Assembly: GCA_014653975.1 (NCBI GenBank)
Contig: JACWDR010000001.1
Coordinates: 21,001-85,000 of the forward strand
DNA from: Pelagibacterales bacterium SAG-MED20
GTDB taxonomy: Bacteria; Pseudomonadota; Alphaproteobacteria; Pelagibacterales; Pelagibacteraceae
Direction: 5' to 3'
DNA length: 64,000 nt
The translations under genes were made by a program, and so were the position numbers. Within the stretch, counting starts at the first letter, position 1. Every line of letters starts with the position of its first letter. This document shows positions 1 through 8,411 of this stretch, one piece after another. The notes under the pieces are model-generated. The model ran no database searches, had not been told where the DNA came from, and worked only from the letters and a program-made list of their open reading frames with translations.

Positions 1-834
1 TGTATTGGTGGAGTGATATTGTATGACGAAACAATCAAACAAACTACAAATTCAAAACAAACAATTCCTGAGTTAATTTCTTTTTCTGATGGTTTGCCTG
101 GTATAAAAGTAGATACGGGTGCAAAAGTTTTGGCAGGTTCACCTGAAGAAAAAATTACAGAAGGCTTAGATGGTTTAAGAGAACGATTAAAGGAGTATTA
201 CAAACTTGGAGCACGATTTACAAAATGGAGAGGTGTATATAATATTTCAAATGACTATCCAAGTAAATTATCAATCTATGCAAATGCACATGCACTTGCA
301 AGGTATTCTGCTATAGTGCAAGAATGTAAAATGGTGCCAATAGTTGAGCCAGAAGTTTTGATGGACGGAAATCATTCAGCAGAGGTTTGTCTCAATAAAA
401 CTTCAGCAGTTTTAGAAAAATGCTTTGAAGAATTAATCCTGCACAATATTGATTTAAGTGGAATAATTTTAAAACCAAATATGATTTTAGCCGGAGCTAA
501 TTCAGATAAAAAAATATCTGGGGAAGAAGTTGCTAAACTTACTTTAAAATGCCTTAAACAAAATGTTCCTTCAGATGTACCTGGAATCGCATTTTTATCA
601 GGCGGTCAAACAGAAATAGAGGCCACTGAGAATTTAAACTTAATAAATAAAAATAATGATACTAATTTTATAATGACTTATTCATATGGAAGAGCGCTAC
701 AAAAAAGTGCACTTAAGTTTTGGTCAAAAGATACTAAAGATATTAAAGGCACACAAACAATCTTCAACCACAGAGCTAATATGTGCACACTTGCAGCTCA
801 AGGAAAATGGTCAATAGATCTTGAGTCAAAATAA
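1..834 (+). CDS. fba: Class I fructose-bisphosphate aldolase, 5' end cut by window edge
   Basis: This enzyme cleaves or forms fructose 1,6-bisphosphate in glycolysis and gluconeogenesis, in the cytoplasm. The frame is open to base 1 (it reads CIGGVILYDE from the edge), so the real start lies outside the window; the first internal start is GTG at 13. Class I (Schiff-base) hallmarks are visible: the PGIKVD stretch, the FTKWRGV segment with one catalytic-pocket lysine, the GIILKPNMILAG segment carrying the Schiff-base lysine, and FLSGGQTEIEAT near the C-terminus. About 278 residues are present, so roughly 60 N-terminal residues are missing relative to the usual 340. Its last 14 bases overlap the thiE frame, suggesting translational coupling. 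The identification is secure. Confidence 0.93.
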   Translation, partial: CIGGVILYDETIKQTTNSKQTIPELISFSDGLPGIKVDTGAKVLAGSPEEKITEGLDGLRERLKEYYKLGARFTKWRGVYNISNDYPSKLSIYANAHALARYSAIVQECKMVPIVEPEVLMDGNHSAEVCLNKTSAVLEKCFEELILHNIDLSGIILKPNMILAGANSDKKISGEEVAKLTLKCLKQNVPSDVPGIAFLSGGQTEIEATENLNLINKNNDTNFIMTYSYGRALQKSALKFWSKDTKDIKGTQTIFNHRANMCTLAAQGKWSIDLESK

Positions 835-1444
835 GACAAAAAAGAAATTTGTTTATTTAATTTCTCCAAATAAAATTAAAAGTGATAATTTTTATACTGA
901 TCTATCGTTGATATTTAACACTAAAAAAGTAAGTTTTTTTCAATTAAGACTAAAAGAAGAAACAAATAAAACTAAATTAAAAATAGGAAAAAAAATCAAA
1001 AAAATTTGTAAAAAACATAATGTTAAGTTTTTGATTAATGATAATCCAACACTTGCTAAAAAACTAAATGCTGATGGTTGTCATTTAGGACAAAAAGATA
1101 TGAGCATTCTTAAAGCCAGAAAAATTTTGAAGAATAAAATTATTGGCATTACCTGCCACAATTCTATAGAACTAGCTCGGAGAGGAATTGAAGATGGTGC
1201 AGATTACTTAGCTTTCGGAGCTTTTTATTATTCTCAAACGAAAAAAACTAAATATAAAGCGAGTTTAAAAATATTAAAATTGGCTAAAAAGATAACTAAC
1301 GTTCCTTTAGTGGCTATTGGAGGGATAAAATTAAATAATTATAAAAAACTTTTATTGAATAAGGCGAACTTTTTAGCTATTTCAAGCTACATTTGGAATA
1401 ATAAAAAATATAAACCGTTAACGGCTATTAAAAAATTAAAATGA
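821..1444 (+). CDS. thiE: Thiamine-phosphate synthase
   Basis: ThiE joins the pyrimidine (HMP-PP) and thiazole phosphate moieties to make thiamine phosphate. The 207-residue protein has the expected TIM-barrel marks: FQLRLKE near residue 42, LINDNPTLAKKLNADGCHLGQ in the first half (phosphate and metal contacts), IGITCHN, the AFGAFYYSQTK loop that corresponds to the GPIFPTSTK segment, and VAIGGI near the end. No ATG exists near the N-terminus; the start appears to be TTG at 821, which overlaps the aldolase gene by 14 bases. The stop overlaps the ATG of efp (ATGA). SAR11 strains are known to need the pyrimidine precursor, which fits retention of thiE. No TPP riboswitch is seen before it. Confidence 0.88.
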   Translation: MSQNKTKKKFVYLISPNKIKSDNFYTDLSLIFNTKKVSFFQLRLKEETNKTKLKIGKKIKKICKKHNVKFLINDNPTLAKKLNADGCHLGQKDMSILKARKILKNKIIGITCHNSIELARRGIEDGADYLAFGAFYYSQTKKTKYKASLKILKLAKKITNVPLVAIGGIKLNNYKKLLLNKANFLAISSYIWNNKKYKPLTAIKKLK

Positions 1445-2001
1445 AAATATACGCAAGTGAAATTAGAGTTGGTATGTTGATAGAATACAAAGATGATTTG
1501 TGGCAAGTTTTAAAAACTCAGCATGTAAAACCTGGTAAAGGTGGAGCATTTGCTCAAGTAGAAATGAAAAGTGTTAATAAGAATACAAAGCTAAATGAAA
1601 GATTTAGATCAAGTGAATCTGTTGAAAAAGCTTCATTAGATGAAACTAAATTTAACTACTTATATGAAGATGAATCAGATTACTATTTTATGAACCCTAA
1701 ATCATTTGATCAAATTAATATTAAAAAAGAAGTTGTTGGAGAAAAAGGAAAAATGTTAACTGGAAATTTAGAAGTAAATATTAGTTTTTATAACGATAAC
1801 CCAATATCAGTTGAATTACCCAATCAGGTAACTTGTACAGTTAAAGCAACTGATGTAGCGCTCAAAGGTCAAACTGTTTCTTCCTCTTACAAGCCCGCAA
1901 CCTTAAATAATGGTATAAATATTCAAGTACCACCATTTATCGAGAGTGAAGACAAAATTATAGTTGATACAAGAACTATGGAATATATCAAAAAAATTTA
2001 A
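1441..2001 (+). CDS. efp: Elongation factor P
   Basis: EF-P enters the ribosomal E site and rescues polyproline stalls. At 186 residues it has the normal length and the three beta-barrel domains. The modified loop is KPGKGGAF with the candidate lysine at residue 33. The N-terminal KOW-like domain (residues 1-60), the central OB domain and the C-terminal OB domain ending in DTRTMEYIKKI are all recognisable. The ATG overlaps the thiE stop, so it is probably cotranslated. The modification genes (epmA/epmB type) are not in the window. Confidence 0.96.
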   Translation: MKIYASEIRVGMLIEYKDDLWQVLKTQHVKPGKGGAFAQVEMKSVNKNTKLNERFRSSESVEKASLDETKFNYLYEDESDYYFMNPKSFDQINIKKEVVGEKGKMLTGNLEVNISFYNDNPISVELPNQVTCTVKATDVALKGQTVSSSYKPATLNNGINIQVPPFIESEDKIIVDTRTMEYIKKI

Positions 2002-2006
2002 AACTT

Positions 2007-2747
2007 ATGAAATCAATATCAGCAAACCTAAATGTTATGATAAAGGCAGCTGAAAAAGCATCAAAGACTTTAATTAGAGATTTTGGAGAAATAGAAAAAT
2101 TACAAGTCTCAATGAAAGGACCCTCAGATTTCGTTTCAAATGCAGATTTAAAAGCAGAAAAAATTATAATTGAAGAATTAAAGAAAGCGAGACCAGGTTA
2201 CTCTATTATAAGTGAAGAGGATGGATCTGAGTTTAATAAGGATAAAAAAAATACATGGATAATTGATCCAATAGATGGTACAACAAATTTTTTACATGGA
2301 ATTCCTCATTTCGCTATATCAATTGCTTTAAAATTTGAAAATCAAATTATTTCAGGATTAATTTACGACCCTATAAAAGATGAAATGTTTTATGGTGAAA
2401 AAGATAATGGTGCTTTTTTTAACAACCAAAGAATTAGAGTTTCAAAAAAAAAAGAGTTAAATGCTTGTCTGTTTGCCACGGGTGGAAAATCTAAAAAAGA
2501 AATTGATTTACCTATAAGAAAATCTGGAAGTGCCGCCCTTGATATAGCTTACGTGGCTGCAGGTAGATATGATGGCTACTTTCAAAGTGATCTTAATTTA
2601 TGGGATGTAGCAGCTGGAATAATAATTTTAAAAGAGGCTGGTGGAATAATTAATGATATAGACCTTTCTCAAAATAAAAATATCCAAATAAGGGCCTCCA
2701 GTATGGCAATTAATGAAAAAATGAACGAAAAATTGAGGAACTTTTAA
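2007..2747 (+). CDS. suhB: Inositol-1-monophosphatase family protein (SuhB-like)
   Basis: This is a Mg-dependent phosphatase of the IMPase family, 246 residues, cytoplasmic. Metal-binding motifs are visible: the SEEDG glutamates near residue 70, DPIDGTTNF near residue 89, and WDVAAG near residue 197. The family acts on inositol monophosphate and related sugar phosphates, and SuhB also acts as an rRNA transcription factor in gammaproteobacteria; which role applies here is unknown. It lies five bases after efp in the same direction. Confidence 0.92.
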   Translation: MKSISANLNVMIKAAEKASKTLIRDFGEIEKLQVSMKGPSDFVSNADLKAEKIIIEELKKARPGYSIISEEDGSEFNKDKKNTWIIDPIDGTTNFLHGIPHFAISIALKFENQIISGLIYDPIKDEMFYGEKDNGAFFNNQRIRVSKKKELNACLFATGGKSKKEIDLPIRKSGSAALDIAYVAAGRYDGYFQSDLNLWDVAAGIIILKEAGGIINDIDLSQNKNIQIRASSMAINEKMNEKLRNF

Positions 2748-2782
2748 TTGTTTTATAATATTCTTTTGCTATAAGTCTCGAT

Positions 2783-3013
2783 ATGAAAAAAGACATACAT
2801 CCAAACTACCACACTATTAAAGTCGAAATGACCGACGGAACTCAATTTGAAACTAGATCAACTTGGGGATCAGAAGGAGAGGTTTTAAAGTTAGAGATAG
2901 ATCCTAAATCTCATGCTGCTTGGACAGGTGGCAAACAAAAATTAATGGATAAAGGTCGAGTAAGCAAATTTAATAAAAAATTCCAAAACTTTAGATCAGA
3001 AAAAAAGGATTAA
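2783..3013 (+). CDS. rpmE: 50S ribosomal protein L31, cysteine-free type
   Basis: L31 sits on the 50S subunit and forms an inter-subunit bridge. The 76-residue sequence starts [10 protein letters not shown] and carries the SHAAWTGG signature near residue 43. It has no cysteines, so it is the zinc-independent form; this is common in alphaproteobacteria. The stop is followed immediately by the ATG of the next gene (3014). Confidence 0.95.
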   Translation: MKKDIHPNYHTIKVEMTDGTQFETRSTWGSEGEVLKLEIDPKSHAAWTGGKQKLMDKGRVSKFNKKFQNFRSEKKD

Positions 3014-3583
3014 ATGTCTAATACACCATTAATGCCAATGGCAACTGCTGTTTGGTTAGTAGAAAATACAACACTTACTTTTAAACAAATTGCAAAATTT
3101 TGTAATTTACATGAGGTAGAGGTGCAAGGTATAGCTGATGGAGAGGTGGCTAAAGGAATTATGGCTTATAATCCTATTATATCAGGTCAATTAACTAGAG
3201 AAGAAATAGAGCTATCTTCAGAAGATGAAAATAGAGATTTGAAAATTAAAAATACAGATATTGAAATATCTAGTGAGGATAAAAAAATTAAAAAATATAT
3301 ACCTTTATCTAAAAGACAAGATAAACCAGATTCAGCTTTATGGCTTATTAAACACCATTCACTACTTAAAGATTCTCAAATAGCAAAATTAGTTGGCATT
3401 ACTAAAAATTCTGTAACTTCTATAAAAAATAAAAGTTATTGGAATTTTAATAATTTAAGTCCTAAAGATCCAGTTGCAATTGGTCTTTTTTCTCAAAAAG
3501 ATTTAGTTGATGCAATTGAAAAAGCTGAAAGAAGAATAAAAAGAGAAAAAAAAGAAAAAGAGAAAGCAAAAAAGGCAAGTTAA
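3014..3583 (+). CDS. trcR: DUF1013 family regulator (TrcR-like)
   Basis: The protein is 189 residues. The start, with PLMPMATAVWLVENTTLTFKQIA, is the conserved opening of the alphaproteobacterial DUF1013 family, described in Caulobacter as the cell-cycle transcriptional regulator TrcR. Two helix-turn-helix-like segments are visible: residues 20-45 (FKQIAKFCNLHEVEVQGI) and about 115-145 (DSQIAKLVGITKNSVTSI). The tail is a lysine/glutamate-rich helix (residues 165-189). It is adjacent to rpmE with no gap. Family membership is firm; the regulatory role is taken from the family. Confidence 0.87.
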   Translation: MSNTPLMPMATAVWLVENTTLTFKQIAKFCNLHEVEVQGIADGEVAKGIMAYNPIISGQLTREEIELSSEDENRDLKIKNTDIEISSEDKKIKKYIPLSKRQDKPDSALWLIKHHSLLKDSQIAKLVGITKNSVTSIKNKSYWNFNNLSPKDPVAIGLFSQKDLVDAIEKAERRIKREKKEKEKAKKAS

Positions 3584-3644
3584 TTTATAAATATGAATAA
3601 ATTTGATAGACATCAAAATTTTAAAGTGTTAGTTAATCACTTTT

Positions 3645-3851
3645 TTGGAGGTACTTACGAAAATAGAAGTTAAAGATAATAATATTGAGCAGGCTCTTAG
3701 AGTTCTTAAAAGAAAACTACAGCGAGATGGATTCTTTAAAGTTGTAAAGTTAAAGAGTGTTTATGAAAAGCCTTCTGAAAAGAAAAAAAGAATTCTCCAG
3801 GAAAATATTAAAAGAGTTAAAAAGCTAAATAAGCTTAAAAACAGAATTTAA
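3645..3851 (+). CDS. rpsU: 30S ribosomal protein S21; start codon uncertain
   Basis: S21 is a small basic protein of the 30S platform involved in initiation. The conserved core VKDNNIEQALRVLKRKLQRDG is clear, followed by a lysine-rich C-terminus. The frame has no ATG or GTG near its beginning: TTG at 3645 is the only conventional start codon, but a strong Shine-Dalgarno GGAGG lies at 3647-3651, inside that extension. From its position the ribosome would be expected to start near 3657 (ACG) or 3663 (ATA), which also gives an N-terminus closer to family length. The initiator tRNA gene follows six bases after the stop. Confidence 0.85.
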   Translation: MEVLTKIEVKDNNIEQALRVLKRKLQRDGFFKVVKLKSVYEKPSEKKKRILQENIKRVKKLNKLKNRI

Positions 3852-3856
3852 TTTAT

Positions 3857-3933
<77 letters not shown>

Positions 3934-3937
3934 AAAA

Positions 3938-4201
3938 ATGATAGCTAAAATTAATAAAATTACTTCTAATGCTAGCGTAATAGATAAAGCTGTATTTTTA
4001 TTATTTGCTCTATTTCCATTAAGTGCAATACTAGGAAACTTATTATTAAATTTAACTTTTATAATAATATTTTTAATATTTATTGTAGATACAATTGTTA
4101 ATAAAGATTATCATTTTTTAAAAGATATTACTTTTTGGATTCTTACATTTTTTTTTTACTACTTTATTGGTAAATCTTTACTTCAGTATGGATCAATCTA
4201 A
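3938..4201 (+). pseudogene. O-antigen ligase-like membrane protein, N-terminal fragment (frameshifted)
   Basis: This 87-residue hydrophobic fragment has about two to three membrane segments and begins four bases after the tRNA CCA. Its last 12 residues (after ILTFFF) have no family character, while the next frame continues as expected for an O-antigen ligase (VNLYFSMDQSNS). The switch point is a run of ten T at 4148-4157: removing one T fuses the fragment to the frame ending at 5186, giving ILTFFFTTLLVNLYFSMDQ. This is either a real disrupting or phase-variable indel or a sequencing error in a homopolymer. There is no Shine-Dalgarno between the tRNA and the ATG. Confidence 0.75.
4148..4157 (+). 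repeat. T10 homopolymer at the frameshift point
   Basis: Ten consecutive T interrupt the O-antigen ligase-like frame. With nine T the two partial frames join into one protein of about 415 residues. Runs of this length are slippage-prone in replication and are also a common place for sequencing errors. Confidence 0.9.
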
Positions 4202-5186
4202 CTCATTATTAAGAATACTAAAATTTTTTTTAATGATTTTTTTTACAATTCAAATAAAAAAGATTATTCAAAAATATCCTGTTGATTTTGAAAAAATAAT
4301 TTTTGGATTTTGGTTAATAATATTTTCTATAGTGCTTGTTGATGTTGTATTTGAAATTACTTTTGGTTTTAATACACTTGGTTTTGAATCTGGTTATTAC
4401 CCAGTAAGAATAGCAAGTTTTTTTGGTGATGAGTTGGTTGTGGGGGCTTATTTTTTAGGATTTGGTCTTTTTTATATTGGTAAAATGTCTCATTTGTTAA
4501 AACAACATAATAAATTGTTAATAAGTATTATATTAATAGTTATATTTGTTTCCTTATTAATTGGAGAAAGGTCAAATTTTATAAAATTTTTTATTGGTTC
4601 ATCAATTCTCCTTTTTTTTGTTACTAATATAAATTTTAAAAAAGCAGTATTGATATTAGGGCTATTTCTTCTTACTTTTTTTGCATTATTAAACTTTAAT
4701 GAACAAATAAAATATAAATATAAGTCTCAATTTTTAGCAGCTGATGTTGGAGGAATTAATGATCTTCTAAAGAGTTCTCTTTACATTGCTCATTATGATG
4801 CTGCCTACAAAATTTTTCAAGAATATCCAGTATTTGGTATTGGTATAAAAAATTTTAGATCTGAAAGTAGAAAAGATAAATATCGAAACGATAAATTACT
4901 AAAAACAAATTCTAGAGGGTCAACACACCCACACCAAATTCATTTCGAAATTCTTTCTGAAACAGGACTATTTGGTTATATTAGTTTTGTAATTTTAATA
5001 GTAGTATCCTTGTCTATAAGCATAAAAAATTATTTTAAACAAAGAAATATTTATCAATTATCTTCAATAGTTTTTATTATCACCTTTATAATACCTTTTC
5101 TTCCATCGGGTAGTTTTTTTTCAACATTTACCGCAGCTTTATTTTGGATAAATTATGCAATAATGATGGGATACAATAAAAATTAA
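4167..5186 (+). CDS. O-antigen ligase-like (Wzy/WaaL) membrane protein, C-terminal part
   Basis: WaaL-type ligases attach undecaprenyl-linked glycans to lipid A-core on the periplasmic face, and Wzy polymerases share the fold. This 339-residue part has about eight hydrophobic segments and the family signature STHPHQIHFEILSETGLFG (about residues 249-267) in a large periplasmic loop, followed by two more membrane helices. The nominal start is TTG at 4167, without a visible ribosome site. I think the natural product is the fusion with the fragment at 3938-4201. It is the only polysaccharide gene on the core side of the 5S rRNA. Ligase or polymerase cannot be decided from sequence alone. Confidence 0.75.
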   Translation: MVNLYFSMDQSNSLLRILKFFLMIFFTIQIKKIIQKYPVDFEKIIFGFWLIIFSIVLVDVVFEITFGFNTLGFESGYYPVRIASFFGDELVVGAYFLGFGLFYIGKMSHLLKQHNKLLISIILIVIFVSLLIGERSNFIKFFIGSSILLFFVTNINFKKAVLILGLFLLTFFALLNFNEQIKYKYKSQFLAADVGGINDLLKSSLYIAHYDAAYKIFQEYPVFGIGIKNFRSESRKDKYRNDKLLKTNSRGSTHPHQIHFEILSETGLFGYISFVILIVVSLSISIKNYFKQRNIYQLSSIVFIITFIIPFLPSGSFFSTFTAALFWINYAIMMGYNKN

Positions 5187-5216
5187 TTTTTTATAATTTT
5201 TATTAGCTATTTATTC

Positions 5217-6611
5217 TTAGAGATTCTTTGTTATATCTTCTGTCATTTTTTTTGCGTCTGCAAATAACATTAAAGTATTTTCTTTATAAAATAAATCATT
5301 GTCGATTCCAGCATAACCAGGAGATAAACTTCTTTTTACAAATAAAACAGATTTACATTTCTCAACGTCTAAAACTGGCATTCCATAAATTGGGCTTTGT
5401 GGATCTGTTTTTGCTACTGGATTTGTTACATCGTTTGCTCCAATTACAAATGCTACATCTGCATTTGCAAAGTCGTTATTAATTTCTTCCAATTCAAAAA
5501 CTTCATCATAAGGAACATTTGCCTCAGCTAACAGTACATTCATATGTCCAGGCATTCTTCCTGCAACTGGATGAATGGCGTAGGAAACCTTTATCTCATT
5601 CTTTTTTAGTGTATCTACCATTTCTCTTAAAGCATGTTGTGCTTGAGCTACTGCCATTCCATAACCAGGAACAATTATAACTGATGATGCGTTTTTCATT
5701 AAAAAGGCAGCATCTTCTGCATTTCCATTTTTAACAGGCTTTTGCTCTTTATTTACGGAAGATGTTGATTGCTCTGTTGCACCAAATCCTCCTAAAATTA
5801 CATTAAAGAAAGAACGATTCATTCCTTTACACATTATGTATGATAAGATTGCTCCAGAAGAACCAACTAGTGCTCCCGTTATAATTAAAGCACTATTTTC
5901 TAAAGTAAAACCGATTCCAGCAGCTGCCCATCCTGAGTAAGAGTTAAGCATGGAAATCACTACTGGCATGTCAGCTCCACCTATTGGAACTATTAATAAA
6001 AATCCTATTATGAAAGATACAGCTAATAGTATCCAAAAGAAATTCGAAGACTGTGTTGAACAAAGTAAATAAGTTAAAATTATTATTGAAATTAATATTA
6101 TAGCATTAAGTGGGTGCTGACCTTTAAAAGTTATTGGTGCACCTGACATTATTCCCTGCAGTTTTAAAAAAGCAATTATTGATCCAGAAAATGTTATTGC
6201 TCCTACTGCAGCCCCAATTGACATTTCAATCAAGCTTCCTAACTTGATGTTTCCAGAAGTTCCAAGATTGAAAGCCTCAGGATTTAAAAATGCAGAAATT
6301 GCAACAAAAACAGCTGCAAGTCCAACTAGGCTATGAAATCCAGCAACTAACTCTGGCATTGCAGTCATTGGTATTTTATATGCTATGAAGGCTCCTATTA
6401 AACCACCAATTAATAAAAAGATTAGAACATATATAAATCCATTTGAAAAATTTCCAATAGATAGGAATGTTACAGTAATGGCTATTATCATACCTAAAAT
6501 TCCAAAGAAATTTCCCTGTCTAGATGTTTCGGGGGACGACAGTCCTCTTAAAGCTAAAATAAATAAAACACCTGAAACTAAATAAAATATTGCTGATAAA
6601 TTTGCTGACAT
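5217..6611 (-). CDS. pntB: NAD(P) transhydrogenase subunit beta
   Basis: PntB provides the membrane dII part and the NADP-binding dIII domain of the proton-translocating transhydrogenase, which makes NADPH from NADH using the proton gradient. The 464 residues show about nine membrane helices (residues 1-260) and then the cytoplasmic dIII domain with GYGMAVAQAQHAL, HPVAGRMPGHMNVLLAEANVPYD and the VIGANDVTNP loop, all NADP-site motifs. It lies two bases downstream of the alpha-2 gene, in a pntAA-pntAB-pntB operon that points leftwards and meets the O-antigen ligase gene tail to tail. Confidence 0.96.
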   Translation of the reverse strand: MSANLSAIFYLVSGVLFILALRGLSSPETSRQGNFFGILGMIIAITVTFLSIGNFSNGFIYVLIFLLIGGLIGAFIAYKIPMTAMPELVAGFHSLVGLAAVFVAISAFLNPEAFNLGTSGNIKLGSLIEMSIGAAVGAITFSGSIIAFLKLQGIMSGAPITFKGQHPLNAIILISIIILTYLLCSTQSSNFFWILLAVSFIIGFLLIVPIGGADMPVVISMLNSYSGWAAAGIGFTLENSALIITGALVGSSGAILSYIMCKGMNRSFFNVILGGFGATEQSTSSVNKEQKPVKNGNAEDAAFLMKNASSVIIVPGYGMAVAQAQHALREMVDTLKKNEIKVSYAIHPVAGRMPGHMNVLLAEANVPYDEVFELEEINNDFANADVAFVIGANDVTNPVAKTDPQSPIYGMPVLDVEKCKSVLFVKRSLSPGYAGIDNDLFYKENTLMLFADAKKMTEDITKNL

Positions 6612-6613
6612 AT

Positions 6614-6922
6614 TTATTTATCTTTCTTTTTTTTTTTATACATTTGAAGCATTCTTTGGGTAACCAAAAATCCTCCAAAAATGTTTATTGCTGCTAAAGA
6701 TATAGCTAAAAAACCAAATATACTTGAGGTATTAAAAATACTTTGAGAATTTCCAGCAAGTCCAGCAATTATTGCACCAACAATTATTACAGATGAAATT
6801 GCATTTGTTACTGACATTAATGGTGTGTGTAAAGAAGGTGTAACACTCCAAACTACATAATATCCTATAAAAATTGAAAGGATAAATATACTTAATCTGA
6901 ATATAAAAGGATCTATTTCCAT
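6614..6922 (-). CDS. pntAB: NAD(P) transhydrogenase subunit alpha, part 2 (membrane part)
   Basis: This 102-residue protein corresponds to the C-terminal membrane section of the E. coli alpha subunit. Three to four hydrophobic helices are visible, with the typical SVTPSLHTPLMSVTNAISS segment near residue 25 and FGGFLVTQRML near the end. Splitting of the alpha subunit into two genes is normal in alphaproteobacteria. It lies between the other two pnt genes with gaps of two and four bases. Confidence 0.94.
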   Translation of the reverse strand: MEIDPFIFRLSIFILSIFIGYYVVWSVTPSLHTPLMSVTNAISSVIIVGAIIAGLAGNSQSIFNTSSIFGFLAISLAAINIFGGFLVTQRMLQMYKKKKKDK

Positions 6923-6926
6923 AATT

Positions 6927-8015
6927 TTATTTAATTAAAGTTTTATCAATTATTTCATCCTCTAAATTAATATTAATTTTGTTATTTTCTTTATCATATA
7001 GATTTGAAACAAAGTTAAATACATTTTTTGCATACAGGCTGGATGCAGAAGTTGCAAGCTTATTAAGAATATTAGTTTCTCCCATAATCTTTACTCCATT
7101 CTTATCTACAATTTTATCAACTTCTGTAAATGCGGTATTGCCTCCTTGTATGGCAGCTAAATCATAAATTATTGACCCGGACTGCATATTGTTTATCATT
7201 GTATCTTTGATGATGATTGGAGCTTTCTTTCCAGGGATTAAAGCTGTGCAGATTACAATATCAATTTTTTTTAATGTTTCACTTAATAATTCTTCTTGTT
7301 TTTTCTTGAAATCTTCAGAAGCTTCTTTAGCATAGCCACCTTCAGTTTCTAGATTTTCTGCACCTTGAACTGTTAGGAATTTTCCTCCTAAACTCTCAAC
7401 CTGTTCCTTAGAAGCCGTTCTAACATCTGTAGCAAAAACTATTGCTCCCATTCTTTTTGCTGTTGCTATTGCTTGTAACCCAGCTACTCCTGCACCTACA
7501 ACTAAAACTTTTGCTGCAGGAACAGTTCCTGCCGCTGTCATCATCATGGGTATAGCTTTTTCAAAACTTGCAAATGATTCTAAAACTGCTTTATAACCAG
7601 CAAGATTAGCTTGTGAAGAAAGTATATCCATAGACTGAGCTCTTGTTATTCTTGGTAACAATTCTAAGGAAAAAATATTTATATTATCTTTAATTAAATT
7701 TTGTAATTTTTCTTTGTTACTGTATGGATTAAAAATTCCAATTAATATTTGATTTTTTTTTACAAATGAAATTTTATCCTCTGACAATAAACCTAGCTGA
7801 GCAATAATATCTGCGTTTTCTATAATTTCTTTTTCATTATTTGAAATTTTAACACCTAACTCTTTATATTCACTATCTTTAAATCCTAAATGTTCGCCAT
7901 AATTTTCTGATAAAAATATTTCAAGACCAAGTGCTATATATTTTTTTGCAATTTCTGGAGTTATTGCAATTCTCTTTTCAATTTTTTTATTTTCAGAAAT
8001 GGAAACGATTCTCAT
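6927..8015 (-). CDS. pntAA: NAD(P) transhydrogenase subunit alpha, part 1 (NAD-binding)
   Basis: This is the soluble dI domain that binds NAD(H). The 362 residues contain an alanine dehydrogenase-like N-terminal half, SQANLAGYKAVLES, the Rossmann loop VLVVGAGVAGLQAIATAKRMGA (about residues 170-191), the ATDVR segment and the mobile-loop region before GKKAPIII. It is the first gene of the leftward pnt operon and starts at the ATG at 8015, ten bases from the stop of the cytochrome oxidase peptide. Confidence 0.95.
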   Translation of the reverse strand: MRIVSISENKKIEKRIAITPEIAKKYIALGLEIFLSENYGEHLGFKDSEYKELGVKISNNEKEIIENADIIAQLGLLSEDKISFVKKNQILIGIFNPYSNKEKLQNLIKDNINIFSLELLPRITRAQSMDILSSQANLAGYKAVLESFASFEKAIPMMMTAAGTVPAAKVLVVGAGVAGLQAIATAKRMGAIVFATDVRTASKEQVESLGGKFLTVQGAENLETEGGYAKEASEDFKKKQEELLSETLKKIDIVICTALIPGKKAPIIIKDTMINNMQSGSIIYDLAAIQGGNTAFTEVDKIVDKNGVKIMGETNILNKLATSASSLYAKNVFNFVSNLYDKENNKININLEDEIIDKTLIK

Positions 8016-8024
8016 CTAGAAATT

Positions 8025-8135
8025 CTACAATAAGAAGATCGCCATTAGAACTAAAACTGCTACTACCGCGACAGTTCCCCACAATACAAATTTGGTAAAA
8101 TTATTCCAAGTACTTTTATGGTTTTCATTATCCAT
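8025..8135 (-). CDS. aa3-type cytochrome c oxidase subunit IV, small membrane peptide
   Basis: This is a 36-residue reading frame: MDNENHKSTWNNFTKFVLWG followed by a single hydrophobic helix that ends at the stop. Its size, the N-terminal polar stretch with a conserved WxxFTKF-like patch and the single helix match the small subunit IV of alphaproteobacterial aa3 cytochrome oxidases. In this lineage it often sits just upstream of the pnt operon, as here. The short length makes the family call less certain than the reading frame itself. Confidence 0.75.
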   Translation of the reverse strand: MDNENHKSTWNNFTKFVLWGTVAVVAVLVLMAIFLL

Positions 8136-8140
8136 AAAAA

Positions 8141-8266
8141 CTATTTTTGTCTTGCTTTAAATTTTGGATTTGTTTTATTAATTATATAAACTCTACCTCT
8201 TCTTCTAACTAATTTAGAGTTAAGGTCTCTTTTTTTTAGAGATTTTAATGAGCTTTTAATTTTCAT
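8141..8266 (-). CDS. rpmJ: 50S ribosomal protein L36
   Basis: The 41-residue protein begins [20 protein letters not shown], continues [21 protein letters not shown] and ends there. It matches the longer alphaproteobacterial L36 type, which lacks the zinc-ribbon cysteines and ends in the conserved NPKFKARQ. It lies between the 5S rRNA gene and the oxidase peptide on the same strand, five bases from the latter. Confidence 0.93.
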   Translation of the reverse strand: MKIKSSLKSLKKRDLNSKLVRRRGRVYIINKTNPKFKARQK

Positions 8267-8276
8267 AATTTTTTTA

Positions 8277-8390
8277 GCCGGCAATGTCCTACTCTCCCGT
8301 GCCTTAAGACAAAGTACCATCGGCGCTGAAGGGCTTGACTTCCGAGTTCGGAATGGGATCGGGTATTACCCCTTCGCAATAATCACCGGC
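8277..8390 (-). rRNA. rrf: 5S ribosomal RNA
   Basis: On the minus strand the RNA starts GCCGGTGATT and ends CATTGCCGGC; the two ends pair to form helix I. The conserved core CCGAACTCGGAAG and the GGGAGAGTAGG segment near the 3' end are present. Length is about 114 bases. Nothing resembling 23S or 16S rRNA precedes it; the upstream side is directly the polysaccharide island. Confidence 0.97.
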
Positions 8391-8411
8391 GAGAGTGTTA
8401 TACCTAATTAA

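Noticed and set aside
821..900. TPP riboswitch before thiE
   Set aside because: thiE overlaps the aldolase gene and no CTGAGA-type core is visible.
5228..5482. Reading frames on the strand opposite pntB, and similar opposite-strand frames elsewhere (6385-6585, 6979-7167, 10740-10928, 24596-24784, 24957-25154, 26825-27007, 27481-27729, 32023-32280, 35947-36201, 39376-39591, 43719-43919, 50654-50863, 54959-55171, 56073-56312)
   Set aside because: They lie entirely within well-supported genes on the other strand, have no recognisable family features and look like by-products of AT-rich coding sequence.
8281..8390. Remnant 23S rRNA next to the 5S gene
   Set aside because: All of the conserved sequence is accounted for by 5S; the upstream side goes straight into a hairpin and the epimerase gene.
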